Assembly: GCA_026018925.1 (NCBI GenBank)
Contig: JAKSZU010000018.1
Coordinates: 6,790,920 to 6,854,919 of the forward strand
Source: Tupaia tana
Lineage: Eukaryota > Chordata > Mammalia > Scandentia > Tupaiidae
Length of the DNA stretch: 64,000 nt
Direction: 5' to 3'
Of the stretch, positions 1 through 12,100 are shown in pieces. A model generated the notes under the pieces. The model was given only the letters and a program-made list of their open reading frames with translations, had not been told where the DNA came from and did not search any database. Position 1 is the first letter of the stretch. Each line of letters begins with the position of its first letter. The position numbers and the translations under genes are program-made.

Positions 1-93
1 CCTGATCACCTCTTTTCTGATCACGGCCACTCAGTGCGGACAGCTGTGGTCGCTGGGAGGCCAGGCAGCCCTCGGTCACACCGGAATCAGTAC
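1..93 (-). other. BCO1: BCO1 intron 9, 5' part
   Basis: Begins with donor gtactg at 93. No repeat or other element is recognised in this short piece. Confidence 0.85.
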
Positions 94-188
94 CTTGGTC
101 GGGACTGGGCTCCACTGCACTTCAGCTGCAAAGACGTATCGGTATTGCTTCCCGTTGTGAGCGTAGTTGATCCGAGGCAGCTCCAAGC
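94..188 (-). CDS. BCO1: BCO1 coding exon 9
   Basis: 95 bp between acceptor tttcttcctag and donor gtactg. It encodes [20 protein letters not shown] and [12 protein letters not shown], ending at codon 434 in phase 0. The remaining coding exons, with the fourth iron ligand, are beyond position 1. Confidence 0.96.
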
Positions 189-3100
189 CTAGGAAGAAAC
201 AAGATGGCCGATGAAGGCCCTGTCACCAGGGGCTGGGAGCATCCCCCTTCATGCCAGGCTGAGCATTGTTACCCCAGAAACAGTTCTCAGCCAGGATCCC
301 TGAACTTGACTCAGACCCTGTATGGGATCAGAGGTGGCCAAGGGCAGGGAAGGGTGCGTCTCATAATTACCTGGCTCTATTAGAAGGTTTGGGACCATGT
401 ACTATAGACCCAGGTTTCTAAGTGTATAAACATCTTTAATTACCTAAGATAAGAATCAAATAGATTACAGGAGTAAAATCAGAGGCTACTGCAATTTCTT
501 TTTAAGTACTGATGGATGTGTGTGTGTGTGTGTGTGTGTGCACGTGTGTGGGTGTGGAGAGAAACTGGAAGCCAGGGAAAGTAGTACCAATGGGAATAGT
601 TAAATAAACCTGGCGAATTCTGTAGTAACATTAGGTAAAAACAGTGCTGAGGAGCAACTTTACTATAGGGCGTGTGTGCTCACCAGACAAACAGAGAGAG
701 ACAGAGGGACAGAAAGCGAGAAATCACCCCCAGGGGGGATGGCCACACTGCAATCCCTTCTCCTCCATTATCCTCTTGGGATCTTGGGCATGCACGCACA
801 TGCGCCCCGTGTGAGTTTTAAGTCACCGGGTCCAGGACACGAACCGTGGTCGACTACATGGGAGTCCAGCAACATAGCCATTACGCGAACTGCTGGTCCC
901 CTGAGAAGCAACTTTATAGCATGGGTACATGCCCATGCCGTGAGGGTAAGTGTATGAGCCTGTGGAATTATCTCCCCTGCTACGAATGAAAAAGTGCAGA
1001 GTTTACGACTACCTTACACTTTACAATCTCTATTGTAGATTCTAATGTCTCATTGGGGATCTTTGCATTATGCCTATTACTTTCATTGTCTAAAACAGAC
1101 ATTTAAAGAGGCCAACAGGTGGCATGGTGGTTAAGGCACTGGATCCCACATGGCAGACCATGGTTCGAGTTGTGGACCTGGCAACTTGAAAATCACACAG
1201 GGAGCATGTTTATGGGTGCCTAAAATCCCAAGAGAAAAATATAAGGGATTGTGGCGTGGCCATCCCCCCGGGGGGGGGGGGTGATCTCTCCCTCTCCCTC
1301 TCTCTGTCTCTCTCTCTAGCAAGCACACATACCCTATATCAAAAACCTAAAATTTTTTTTTTTTAGATTTCACAAATAAATTTATATATATTTATATTTG
1401 TCTGTTGGGTCTGAATGTCTGTGTCTGAATCCTGAATAAGAAGGAAGGTCTCCTTCTTATAACTAGTCCAGGTGGCTCAAGCCAGCTGCTGGTGAAAACA
1501 CAACGTCCAGAGCGAGACATGCCCTCCACAGGAAGGCCTCGTGGGAAGGACCCCGAGGACTTCATGCCTATCAGGCTCAGTGGGGACACGGAGGGAAGGG
1601 ACTGCTGAGATGGATGGAGAAGGCAGTCCTACTACGGAGCCATCATGGAACTTCCAAGGGACAGGTCGAGACGAACATGCGGAGGAGGGATCACTCACAA
1701 GGATAAGAAAGAGATGGGACCATGGTTGGTCCCAAAATAGGACTGAGACTTCCCGCGATGCTCCTGGGCCCCTCTCAAACCTGGTCTGGTAAACCCCTGA
1801 TCCCTGCCCCACGAACAGCCCGCCATACTCACTTGTGAAGGAAAGAGGTTCGCCTGGAAATTCTGTGTGCAAGTAAAAGTCATGTTCTTCAAGAATCCTC
1901 AGTGTATGGGGAGATACTCAGGCTACATTTACTGAGTGAAAGACATGGTTCTAGAACATTCTAGATGGTATGGTACCGCATTCTGGGAAAGTGTAAATGC
2001 AGAGGCTGAGGGCTGTGGAGTGTGAAAGCCCAGGCTCAGACCCTGCCCAGCTGCCTGTCTTTTGGCTAGTTTAGGCTTGCTCTCCTAAACTCTAAAAAGA
2101 ACATCAGAAGTAGTAACGTGTCTGAGTTGTTTAACGTCGGCCCCTGTTTGCTAGACTCTCACTACAGGCCAGGCCCCAAGCTAAGCTAATGTGCTTGGAC
2201 CCCTCTAATGTCGGTGAGGACAGGATAGACTGCGGGGTGAAGTGAGAGGGGGTTTGGGGAGCTGCTAAGGAGGGCCCAGCATGTGCCTCAAACCCCACAC
2301 ACGAAGGAAGGCCAGATGGGAATCCCAGAGGGCCGTGACGGTGGAGGATTACGGGCGTTGTCTGTCGTGCTTTGTAGCTTTGCACCGTAAATACGAACGA
2401 GCTCCCCATGAGGAGACAGGAAGGGACTGTGAGGTTCTAAGCCTCTGTCTCCCGTGTCATGTGGTGGGTGAGTGGGCACGGAAGCTGCTGATGCAGAAAT
2501 CGGGACCACGTTCTGGAAGTTCATTTCTAAAGACTCCCAGGTGCTGAGGCGCCACACAGAACTGCCTGCAGGGTCCGGTCCGGGGGTGCTATCTGCAGAA
2601 GGGGAGTCTCGGGACAGCTCTGAGGCGGTCCTGGGAGAGTCTCTGGGATGGTGCCTGAGACTGGCGGGGGCGGCCACCCGAGCAAGGTGCTGGCTTAACA
2701 CTGGGCCCTTCAGTTGACGGTCCGTGGGCGAGCTGCTGTTCGTTCTATGTGCTCGGGGGTGGGACACAGACCCTGCGATGCCGGGCTGTGTGTCATGTGC
2801 TGCAGTACAGGAACACAGAGGCCTCGTGGCTTATATTCTAGGGTGAGGGCTCTTGGCTGGGCACAGCGCCCCCACAGCGGCAATGTCTGGAGCTTCTTTG
2901 GTTCTAATTCTGGGTAAGGGATGCTCTGACATCGAGGCCAGGGATGTGGTGAAGACCCTCCAGTGCCAGGACAGTCTCCACCAGTGAGAATGACCTGGCC
3001 CCAGTGTCACTAGTGCCTGCGTGGGAAGCCCTGCTCCTGCAGGGTGAGATTCCTACTCTAGGAGTTTACATTCTGTGAGTAGCTCAAGGTCTCTCAGGCC

Positions 3101-6100
3101 TGACAATGTCTGCTTTGCAAGGTACCGTGAACACACAGTGGTAGAAATTCAAGTGCATTGTGTCTGGTCAATGAGCCAGTATTCACTCAGTAAGCTGCAG
3201 CATTTGCAGAAGGCAACTGTGAAAGTCGTCTGGTCCAACAACCACCAGTGCCTCCCTTCGAGGTGTTTGAAAATAGAAGGGACTTCAGAATTCATGGAAA
3301 AACGGAATCAAGATATGAGTTTATGCTGGTGCAAAAAAAAAAAAAACAAAAACAAAAACAAACAAACAAAAAAAACTGAAATCCACAACATGCATTTGCC
3401 ATGAGTTTTTTGAAAACATCTCACATATGAAAGAGAAACAGACCCCCATGCTCTTTCCTGGAACATTCCAAGACAAGAGCCTTTCCTTTCAGTCCACTGC
3501 CGTGCATCAGAGGGACATATTATACAAAGAGGCCTTGGGAGTCTCCATGAAAATCTGTCCCTTCCCAAAACACAGGGGGAGAGAAAGCACTTTACCTTCA
3601 CAAAGCAATTCTGGCTGACAGTACACTTGACCATCCTTTTCCTTCAGGGCTGTTGCTGTGGTAGATGCCACTGTGATTAAATTTGAGCCCTCTTCTGCAT
3701 TCTGAAAAGAATTTGTTTCAGAGAAAAAGGAGGAAAACTTGTTATTTAGAGCCAAATTTGCTTCCTTATATACATTTATTTTATTTTATTAAGAATTATT
3801 TAATCTTATTTATTCATTCATATTTTATTTTATTTTTTAAAGACATTTGATAAGAGAGAGAGAGAGAACAAAGGAAAGTGAGAAAACAAGACACCAGCTC
3901 TAGGACTTGAACCGTGGCTGGTCATGTGGGAGTGTCCAGTACTTTAACTACCATGTCACCTGCTGGTCCCCCCACTATATACATTTAAAAAAATGTATTG
4001 GGGGCCAGCAGGTGGCATGTGTTAGGGCACTAGACTCCCACATGGCCAACCATGGACCTAGAGATTTGCTTTCTAACTTTTCCTCTCTCTCTCACTCTGT
4101 TGCACGTGTGTGCCCCATAGCAAAATTAAAATAATAATAATAATAAATAAAAGCAAATAAATAACTCTTTGAAAAAGTGCTTTGGTGTGTGTTCTCCTGT
4201 TTGGGCTCCTGCTAACCACGGGAATCAGCTATACTGTTGTTGCTCTTAGTTGAAAAAAAAAAAAAAAATGAGGGTTGACCATTGGAAGTGGCTCCCCTTG
4301 GGTCACGTGGCTGACGGGTGGTAGAACCAGACCTCTGGTAGAAGCCATGCCCCTTTTTCCTTATTCCGGGCTGCCTTATCCCTCACAGGGAAAAGTGATG
4401 TGCTTACGAGAGTCAGTTCTCACTTTTTAATACTGGATGATTCACAGGTAAACGGCCGCATCAGTCATTAAAGGATGTTTCTAAAGAGCTTGGCATAACA
4501 TGGGAAATGCTTAGCTGTAGCACTGAATGAAAAAGGCATCAGAACTAATTATAAATGCAGCCTGAGCTCAAAAACTACACCAAAAGAGACTGGGAGAAGG
4601 TGCAAATATTAACAAAACATCAGATGGTAGGATTATGGGGGACTCGAATTTCTTTTCCTGTGTGTCTATATTTTCAATATTTTCTCCAGTGAAAATGTAT
4701 CACTGCTGAAATGGAAATTACATGCAGTAAAAATGATTTGGGTGAAAAGCACCCTTTTGGGTCTCGAGTTACAACTAGTCTTTGCTCTGTTCAGTACCTT
4801 GCCCTCATCCTTATAACCTAGGAGGGGGATCTGACATAGTTATTATTGGACATCTACGACTCCCACTTTCTCTGTCTTCCAATGGTGAGACCTGCAGCAA
4901 GCTCTGCAGCCCCGCTGCAGCTGGGTTTCCTAGGTGTGCAATGATGGTGATAACACAGACACCTTAAGGTGCTGCGCAGATCAGATGAGATTACCCCCAC
5001 AAATGGTCCCCAAAGCCCAGGTGCACTCCAACTGCTCTGTTTGAAGATGAGGTTGTTATTGTTACATTGTTACTATTTAAAAAAAATTTTTTTTAGAGGT
5101 TTTTGCTATAGGGCGTGCACAGTCACCAGAAAGACAGAGAAAGACAGAGAGACAGAAAGTGAGAAATCACCCCCCAGGGGGGATGACCATGCCGCAATCC
5201 CTTCTCTATTCTCCTCTTGGGATCTTGGGCACGCACACATGCCTGGCATGAGTTTAAGCCACCAGGTCTGGGACTCAAACCATGGTCGACTACATGGGAA
5301 TCCAGTGACAGCCATTACGCCAACTGCTAGTCCCACATTGTTATTATTTTTAATCTGCTGTAGGTTGCATGTGCTCACTGGAGAGACAGAGGGAGAGGGA
5401 GTAGGGGGAGTAAGAACCACCCCCCCATGGGAGATGTACATGCTGCAATCCCTCCTCCTCCATTTTCCTCTTAGGATGTTGGGAATGTGTACACACACAC
5501 CCAGCATGTTTTTTAAGCCACTGGGTCTGGGACTCGAACTACACAGTCAGCCACATGGGATTTAGTTACCTTAGCCACCAACACCAGTGGCTTTTGTAAT
5601 TAAAGCCGACCATTTTTTTTTTTTTTTTTGGAGAGGTTTTTGCTATAGGGCGCGTGCGCTCGCCAGACAGACAGAGACAGAGAGACAGAAAGCGAGAAAT
5701 CACCCCCCAGGGGGGATGGTCACGCCGCAATCCCTTTTCCTCCATTCTCCTCTTGGGATCTTGGGCACGCACGCACACACGCCCGGCGTGAGTTTTAAGC
5801 CGCCGGGTCCGGGACGCGAACCGCGGTCGACTACGTGGGAGTCCAGCGACATAGCCATTACGCTAACTGCTGGTTCCCAAAGCCAACCATTTTTTAATGA
5901 TGGCAGCAGTTTTTCTAGGAAAGGGCAAAGTTTATTGCATCCCAAAGGCTGTGAGAGTCCTTAGAAATTTATTTTGTTTGCTTTTTGTTTCCTTCAAGAT
6001 TCCTTAGTTCAATCATTTAATTTATAGAAGAGGAAAGTGAGGCCCAGAGAAGAAAAGTGTCCAGAGTCACGTGGAGAGGTGGAGCCTGGGCTCAGGCCTC

Positions 6101-9100
6101 ACACTGTGGTACTTCTGCCCCGAAGCAAGAGCACTGCAGGCAGAGGGCACGCAGGTGCAGAGGCCCGAGGCTGGCGTCAGTCCTGGAGTCTCAGCTCCCA
6201 GAGCCCTCCCCTAACAGGTCGCCCTGAATCTGCAGTCTCTGAGGCGAGAGTTCCAAGCTGTCGCCCTCTCCTTGACGGAGCTGCTTCCTCCCCTACCTCT
6301 TCTTTTCTTTAATGTCTGCTATAGGATGCATGTGCTCGCTGGAGCGAGACAGAGAGAGACAGAGACAGAGAGAGAGAGAGAGAGAGAGAGGGAAAGTGAG
6401 AAAGCACCCCCCAGGGGAGAGGGCCTCCATTCTCCTCTGAGGATCTGGAGTGTGCATGTACACGTCCCCAGTGTGTTTTCCAAGCCCTGAGGTCCAGGAT
6501 TCAAACTGTGTCATTGGCTATTGGGGTCCAACTGCCTTCACCACTGTGCTACCCACAGCTGGCCCACTGCCTCTGTCTCTCACGCTTCTGTGTCCCATGA
6601 AGGCACGGACCAGGTTTTGTCCAGCGAATGGCATTTGGTGGCCAGGAAATAACTGCTGAAAGCATGAGCGAATGGCCGACTCGTCAGCTTTTCCTCCTGC
6701 CACCTCGGGGTAAGACAGGTGGTGCAGGGAGCGAGGTGTAAGAATGAAGCAAGAGTGGGTGGCTTAGTGGTTAAGGGGCTGGACACTCCCACATGGCCAA
6801 CCATAGTTGGAGTCCCGGACATGGTGGCTTGCTTTCTCACCCCACACCCCCACCCTGGCTCTCTCCGGTCAAATTAAAAAAAAAAAAAAAAGTGAATGAA
6901 TAAATAAAATTAAATAAATAATTCTTTAAAAAAAATTGAAGAATAAAGCAAGAGGAAGCGCGAGGACAGAGTGCGGATGCAGGGAAACCATGGCGTTCTA
7001 CAAACTGGAGCTCTCCACTGGAGCTCTGAGGGCTTCCTCGGGCGGACCACAGTCAGCGCAGGCCCTGCAGGTACCTCGCTGGGCACGTGACAGCGGCAGG
7101 CCCTTGGGCAGGTCCCGGCCCTGATTCTCAAAACACCAGCCTGAAACTGGTCAGACTGGTTGAGGGATGAACTGAATTTTCCATGCACCGCAGCAAGGCC
7201 ATGACGCGGCCACTTTCTGCAGGCAGCACACTCAGGTCGGGGTGGGAGCGGCTTCCCAGCCAGAGCTCAGCGCAGTCCTGCTGTTTGCTTGGAAATCCCT
7301 GCATGTGGGGAAACTCCTGCGAGAGGCGGTGACTTCAATGTCCCCCCGCTCCCACCCACGGCTGATCCTGCCATGGTGTCTTGGGCTGGCGGAGTGCGAC
7401 TGATTCTGAGTGTGAAAGTGAGCAGACCCCTGCCTCACTGAACCTGCTTCCTGATCTGTAAAACGGGGGTGGCGATCTGTAACCTTCGGACTTGTGCTGC
7501 ATGTAAGCAAGGCCTAGGTAAGCCCTAATCCTGTGTCTGGGGCTATGGTCAGGACGTAGTTAAACAACAGCCATGGAAACACCTGGTCGGGGCAGGCACG
7601 CCCTAGTTGGTGCCTTGGAGCCAGACAGATGCACATTCAGGTCCCAACTCAAATCTCGGGACTACATCTGCGACGTTGGGGGGCTGCCCGGTTACTCTCG
7701 CTCATCCTCAAACATGGGGAAAACGAAAGCTCAGGGGGCTGTCATGTGGGTTAGGAAAGCATGTAACAATACCTAAGATCTGTAGGACCTGGGCCGGGAG
7801 GACAGACGGAGGCCCATTCGCCCTACCTAAGTACATTGAACCAACTCAGAAAAATGCCATCTCCCTCCCTACTTTGACTTATAGCAGGGAATCTTCAAGA
7901 AGTTCTTGAGAGCTGACCCTGCAGCCTAGCGGCTAGGAGAAGTGGATCCCACATGGCCGACCACAGTTCGAATCCTGGCCCGAGCAGCTTGAGAACATGC
8001 TGGCTGTGTGTGCATGCCCAAAAACCAAAGGAGGGAGAAATGGAAGAAAAGGGATTGCTGTGTGACCACCCCTCAGTGTGGGTGCTTCCTCCCATTCTCT
8101 GTCTCTCTCTGGAGAGCATGCACAGCCTCTGACAGTTAACAGCCACAAAAAACAATAACAAAGAATTTTGGAATACGTGTATTATGAAAAAAAAACTACG
8201 CATAGATTTCATTTTTCTCCTGCATCAAAATAAACTCATACTTTATTTCCTCCCACGACTCTTTGAAGCCCCCGGCAGGCCTTCCCGATGTTGTGGAGCT
8301 GCACTGCCTGTGTGGTGACCACTGGCCATACGTGGCTACTTTTATTTATTTATTTATCTAGAGAGATTTTTTTGCTATAAGGCATGTGTGCTCACTGGAG
8401 AGACAGAGAGAGGGAGAATGAGAAATCATCCCCCAGGGGAATGACCACACCATCCCTTCTCCTCTATTGTCCTCTCAAGATTTTGGGCACCCGTGCGCAT
8501 GCACCCAGCGTGAGTTTCAAGCCGCCAGGTCCAGGACTATGCCACCTGCTGACCCCTAAATTTAATTCTAAATTAAATTTTGAAAATATCAAGTAAAATG
8601 AAAAGTTCAGTTCCTTGCCTACACTAGCCTCATTTCACGCGCCGGCAGCCCTCGACGTTGGGAGCTACTGTGCAGAGAGACTGCTCCAGCTCCATGGCAG
8701 GCCCTACCGCACAGTGCCAGCCCGGGAGGGAGTGTGGATGTGGGGTTCTGGGGCTCCGTGGAGTTCCAGGCTGGAATAAGGTGGCCTACTGAGAGCTAAT
8801 CTCTGGGCTTGGCTTCCTCCCCCCATCCCGGTTCTGTCCTTCATGGATGTCCCAGCGGCACAGCCCAGCCAACGCCAGCCCTGGCAGGCCCGGGAAGCAA
8901 GCTTGGGCCATTTGGGCAGGGAATTGTGGGATCCCAGGAGTCTACAGTATGGCTGGGGGGAGCGAAGTGAGCCCGGCACCTGGCCCCGTGAACTCCTTGC
9001 CCTGCGGAGCAGGGGTCTGACTAGAGACAGAAAGGCCAGATCAGGACCCTCGAGGATGCCAAGCCCAGAGCAGGGTCCCTCTTGCCAGGGCCTGCGAGCA

Positions 9101-12100
9101 GAGAAGCTCCTTCCGGGAGTCTGGTGCTTAGCGAGCTCTCTATAAACGGTGGCTTCCTTTATTACTGCATCTCTGTTTTGCATTTGGAGACAAAAATCAA
9201 ATCCACCTCTCGTTCCGGTCCAAATGCCTCCTCCCTGAAGGTCCCTTACGTGTGATGACAAATGCTCATGGCCCCACCTCCCAGGCAGCGCTGAGGCCCT
9301 TCGGGACAGGGTGGGGCAGCTGTCCCACTGTCTGAACATGCCCACGGCCCTCCCAGCACTCCTCCTGCCGCCAAGTCCCGCCTTAGCCACCCCTGCACCG
9401 CCCCAGACACAGGCTGAGCGTGCCAAGAGGCCCTGCCTGCCCCACTTTCTCGTGACCCCAACTGGCCCGAAGAGCAGCCGGGGCGGCCGGAGGTCCCGGA
9501 CGTGTAAACACATTCACTCGCTCACTCCACACGGAGAGCGCATTCCACCTGGGACGTCTTCCAGGAGCTAAAGAGACCCGTGCCCTTCTGCAGGCCTGCT
9601 CCTCACCCCCTCCTTCATTTCCCGAGCGACAGCCCCTGCAACGGCCCAAGGTGAACTGCAGCTCAGACAGAGGCGCCTGTCCTCTCGGAGCCTAAGCTTC
9701 ACAGGGGGAGGGGACCCTACCAGTTCGCAGTGCCCAGGGTCACGAGGAGCCATGGGGTGCCATGGAGCGCAGAGCTCACCTGAGGGAAGTGGTGATGCCG
9801 CCCCGGGACGCTGAGGTCCTCTCTCCTGGCTACACCCCAGCATCCCTGGGGGAGGGCTCAGAGCACACCCAGGACAGGCCCCATGCCTGGGAGTGGTCTG
9901 ACCTCACTGGTCTGAGCTCAGGCCAGGCCCGGTGTGGCCGCAAAGCTCTCCAGGTGGTCCCGATGTGCAGCCAGGGGACCAGGAGGTGTGACCTAGACAG
10001 GACGGTGTCACAGACAGAGAGGACCTAAAGGGCAGCGGAGAAAGGGCGGCATCTCCCCAAGGTGGCGTCTCCGACAGCCTGTGGCCGGGATCGAGCCTGG
10101 CCGCTCCCAGGGTGGGTCTGGGCAGGAAAGGCCAGTCTCTTGCTTGACTTTCTGATTTCAGTCTACAGGCCAAGCAACTTGAAAGTGAAGTAAAAAGACA
10201 TTTTTAAGGGACAGTAAATAGCAATTACAAAGCTTGGCCAGAGCTACCCACCCCTGGGCTTGTTCTTTGCTAGTTTCAAAGCAGCAGATGGCTCACACAC
10301 GACAGCTTTTAAAATGTACATGCGAACGCTCTCAGCTTAGTTCTAAGGATGCAAACCACTGCCCCAGCGTGATAAAAGGTTATAAAATCCCGCGGCGTGC
10401 CGGTGGAGGTGGGGGGTATGCTCCACTCTGGGCAGCATCCCTAGGCTGAGGTTGCCACCTGTGTGCTTGTGACCCCCCAACACACACACACACACACACA
10501 CACACGCTTCCTGCAAACAGGAGACTCCGTGAAAAACTCAGTGTGTTTCCCAGAACGAGGGTGCAGAGGCTGGGGTGGAGGGCCCCTGGACGCCCTGTGC
10601 TCTGTCTCCCTGGCCACGTAAGGAGAATGCTAGTGCGTCTCTCTCCAACCCTTCTGACTACGTCCAAGGGAGCATCTTGGGCACCAAGACATCTTTAATA
10701 CCTAAGACTTCTAAGACGTTCTTTTTTGCAAAGAATCAGGTCTGGGCAAATAGCTCTGGCTGAAGCTCCAGGTGTGTGTGCTCACTACAGAGAGAGAGGG
10801 AAACTGAGAAATCACTCCCCCCCTCCAGGGGGTGGTGGCCATACTGTAATCCCTTCTCCTCTACTCTCTTCCTGGGACTCCGGGTATGCATGCACACGTG
10901 TCCAGCAGGGTTTTCAAGCCCCCAGGGCCCACAGACTCAGAGTGTGGAGTCAGCCATGTGGGATCCAGCGCCTTCGCCTCCACATCACCTGCTGGCCCCT
11001 ATGCCCATCACTTCATCTCTCACCTGCCTTCTGTGCGCAGAGAGCAGAGCCGGCTTTCCGTTGGGTAGGGCTATGTTTCCTTCTAACTGAGCTAGGAGTG
11101 AGCTGAGTCACAGCTGGGGTGGTGCAGCCCTGGTGCAATGCTCTGCAATGCTGGAGCCCGTATGGAAGACCAGGGTTCGTTTTTTTTTTGAGAGGTTTTT
11201 GCTATAGGGCATGTGCGCTAGTCAAAGAGACAGAAATTGAGAAATCACCCCCTGGGGGGATGGCCACGCCGCAATCCCTTCTCCTCTGTTCTCCTCTCAG
11301 GATCTTGGGCACGCACGCATACACGCCTGATGTGAGTTTAAGCCACTGGGTCCGGGACTCGAATCGACTACATGGAAGTCCAGAACATAGCCATTACGCC
11401 ACCTGCTGGTCCCGTCAGGGTTCAGTTTTTTAAGTGATCTATACATGCCAGGAGCATGCGCACATGCCTGGCTGTCTGAGAGGCTGGGTGGAGGATTGTG
11501 GCATGAGGCTGTGTAGATGGTACTTTTCTCACTCTCTCTCTCTCATGAAATAAACTATAAAACCAACAAGAGTAAGTTGATGGAAATAAACCAAAAAATG
11601 ATCTTGTGAACCTTAAACCGAGGTGATACTGGGGACATGCTGGGGAGAGGAGGAGACGCAGCTCGGAGGCAGACAGGCCTGGGCTCAGGCTTGCCTCCTT
11701 TGCTCGCTGGCGGGGCCCGACCTCTGCACTGAGCAGCCTGGCCATGAGGGTGGGAGGAGGTTACCTGGGTATGGGGGGGTCAATTCTCCAGGCCTGCAGA
11801 GCCCTCTAGGGAGTCAGCCTGACCCACCAGGGCGCCTTCTGGGTACGGCCGGGAGGGCAGCATTACTGCCCAGTGGTCACAGCTCTGGGTTTAGGGACAG
11901 GCTGGGCAGGTCCCAGTAGGTGCTGCCAGTCTGAGCTGTGTGATCTTGGGCCTGAGTCTCAGCGTTCTCGTCTGTGAGACAAGGCTGACATGGGGACCTC
12001 TCCCACGCTTGTTTGGCTCATTAAGTGAGGTAAGGAGAATAAGATGCTTAGCAAAGTACCTGGCATGTGGTGTGCACTGAGTAAACGGAGCCATCAAAAT

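Larger units (their letters stand above)
189..3595 (-). other. BCO1: BCO1 intron 8
   Basis: 3.4 kb intron with two SINE copies, a TG microsatellite and a mariner-like repeat (all listed). Between about 1370 and 3270 I recognise no repeat or gene; the short open frames there show no known domain. Confidence 0.85.

Noticed and set aside
8704..9513. 269-codon minus-strand open frame in intron 7
   Set aside because: The GC-rich composition explains the lack of stops; no domain, no repeat of known type and no conserved splice sites.
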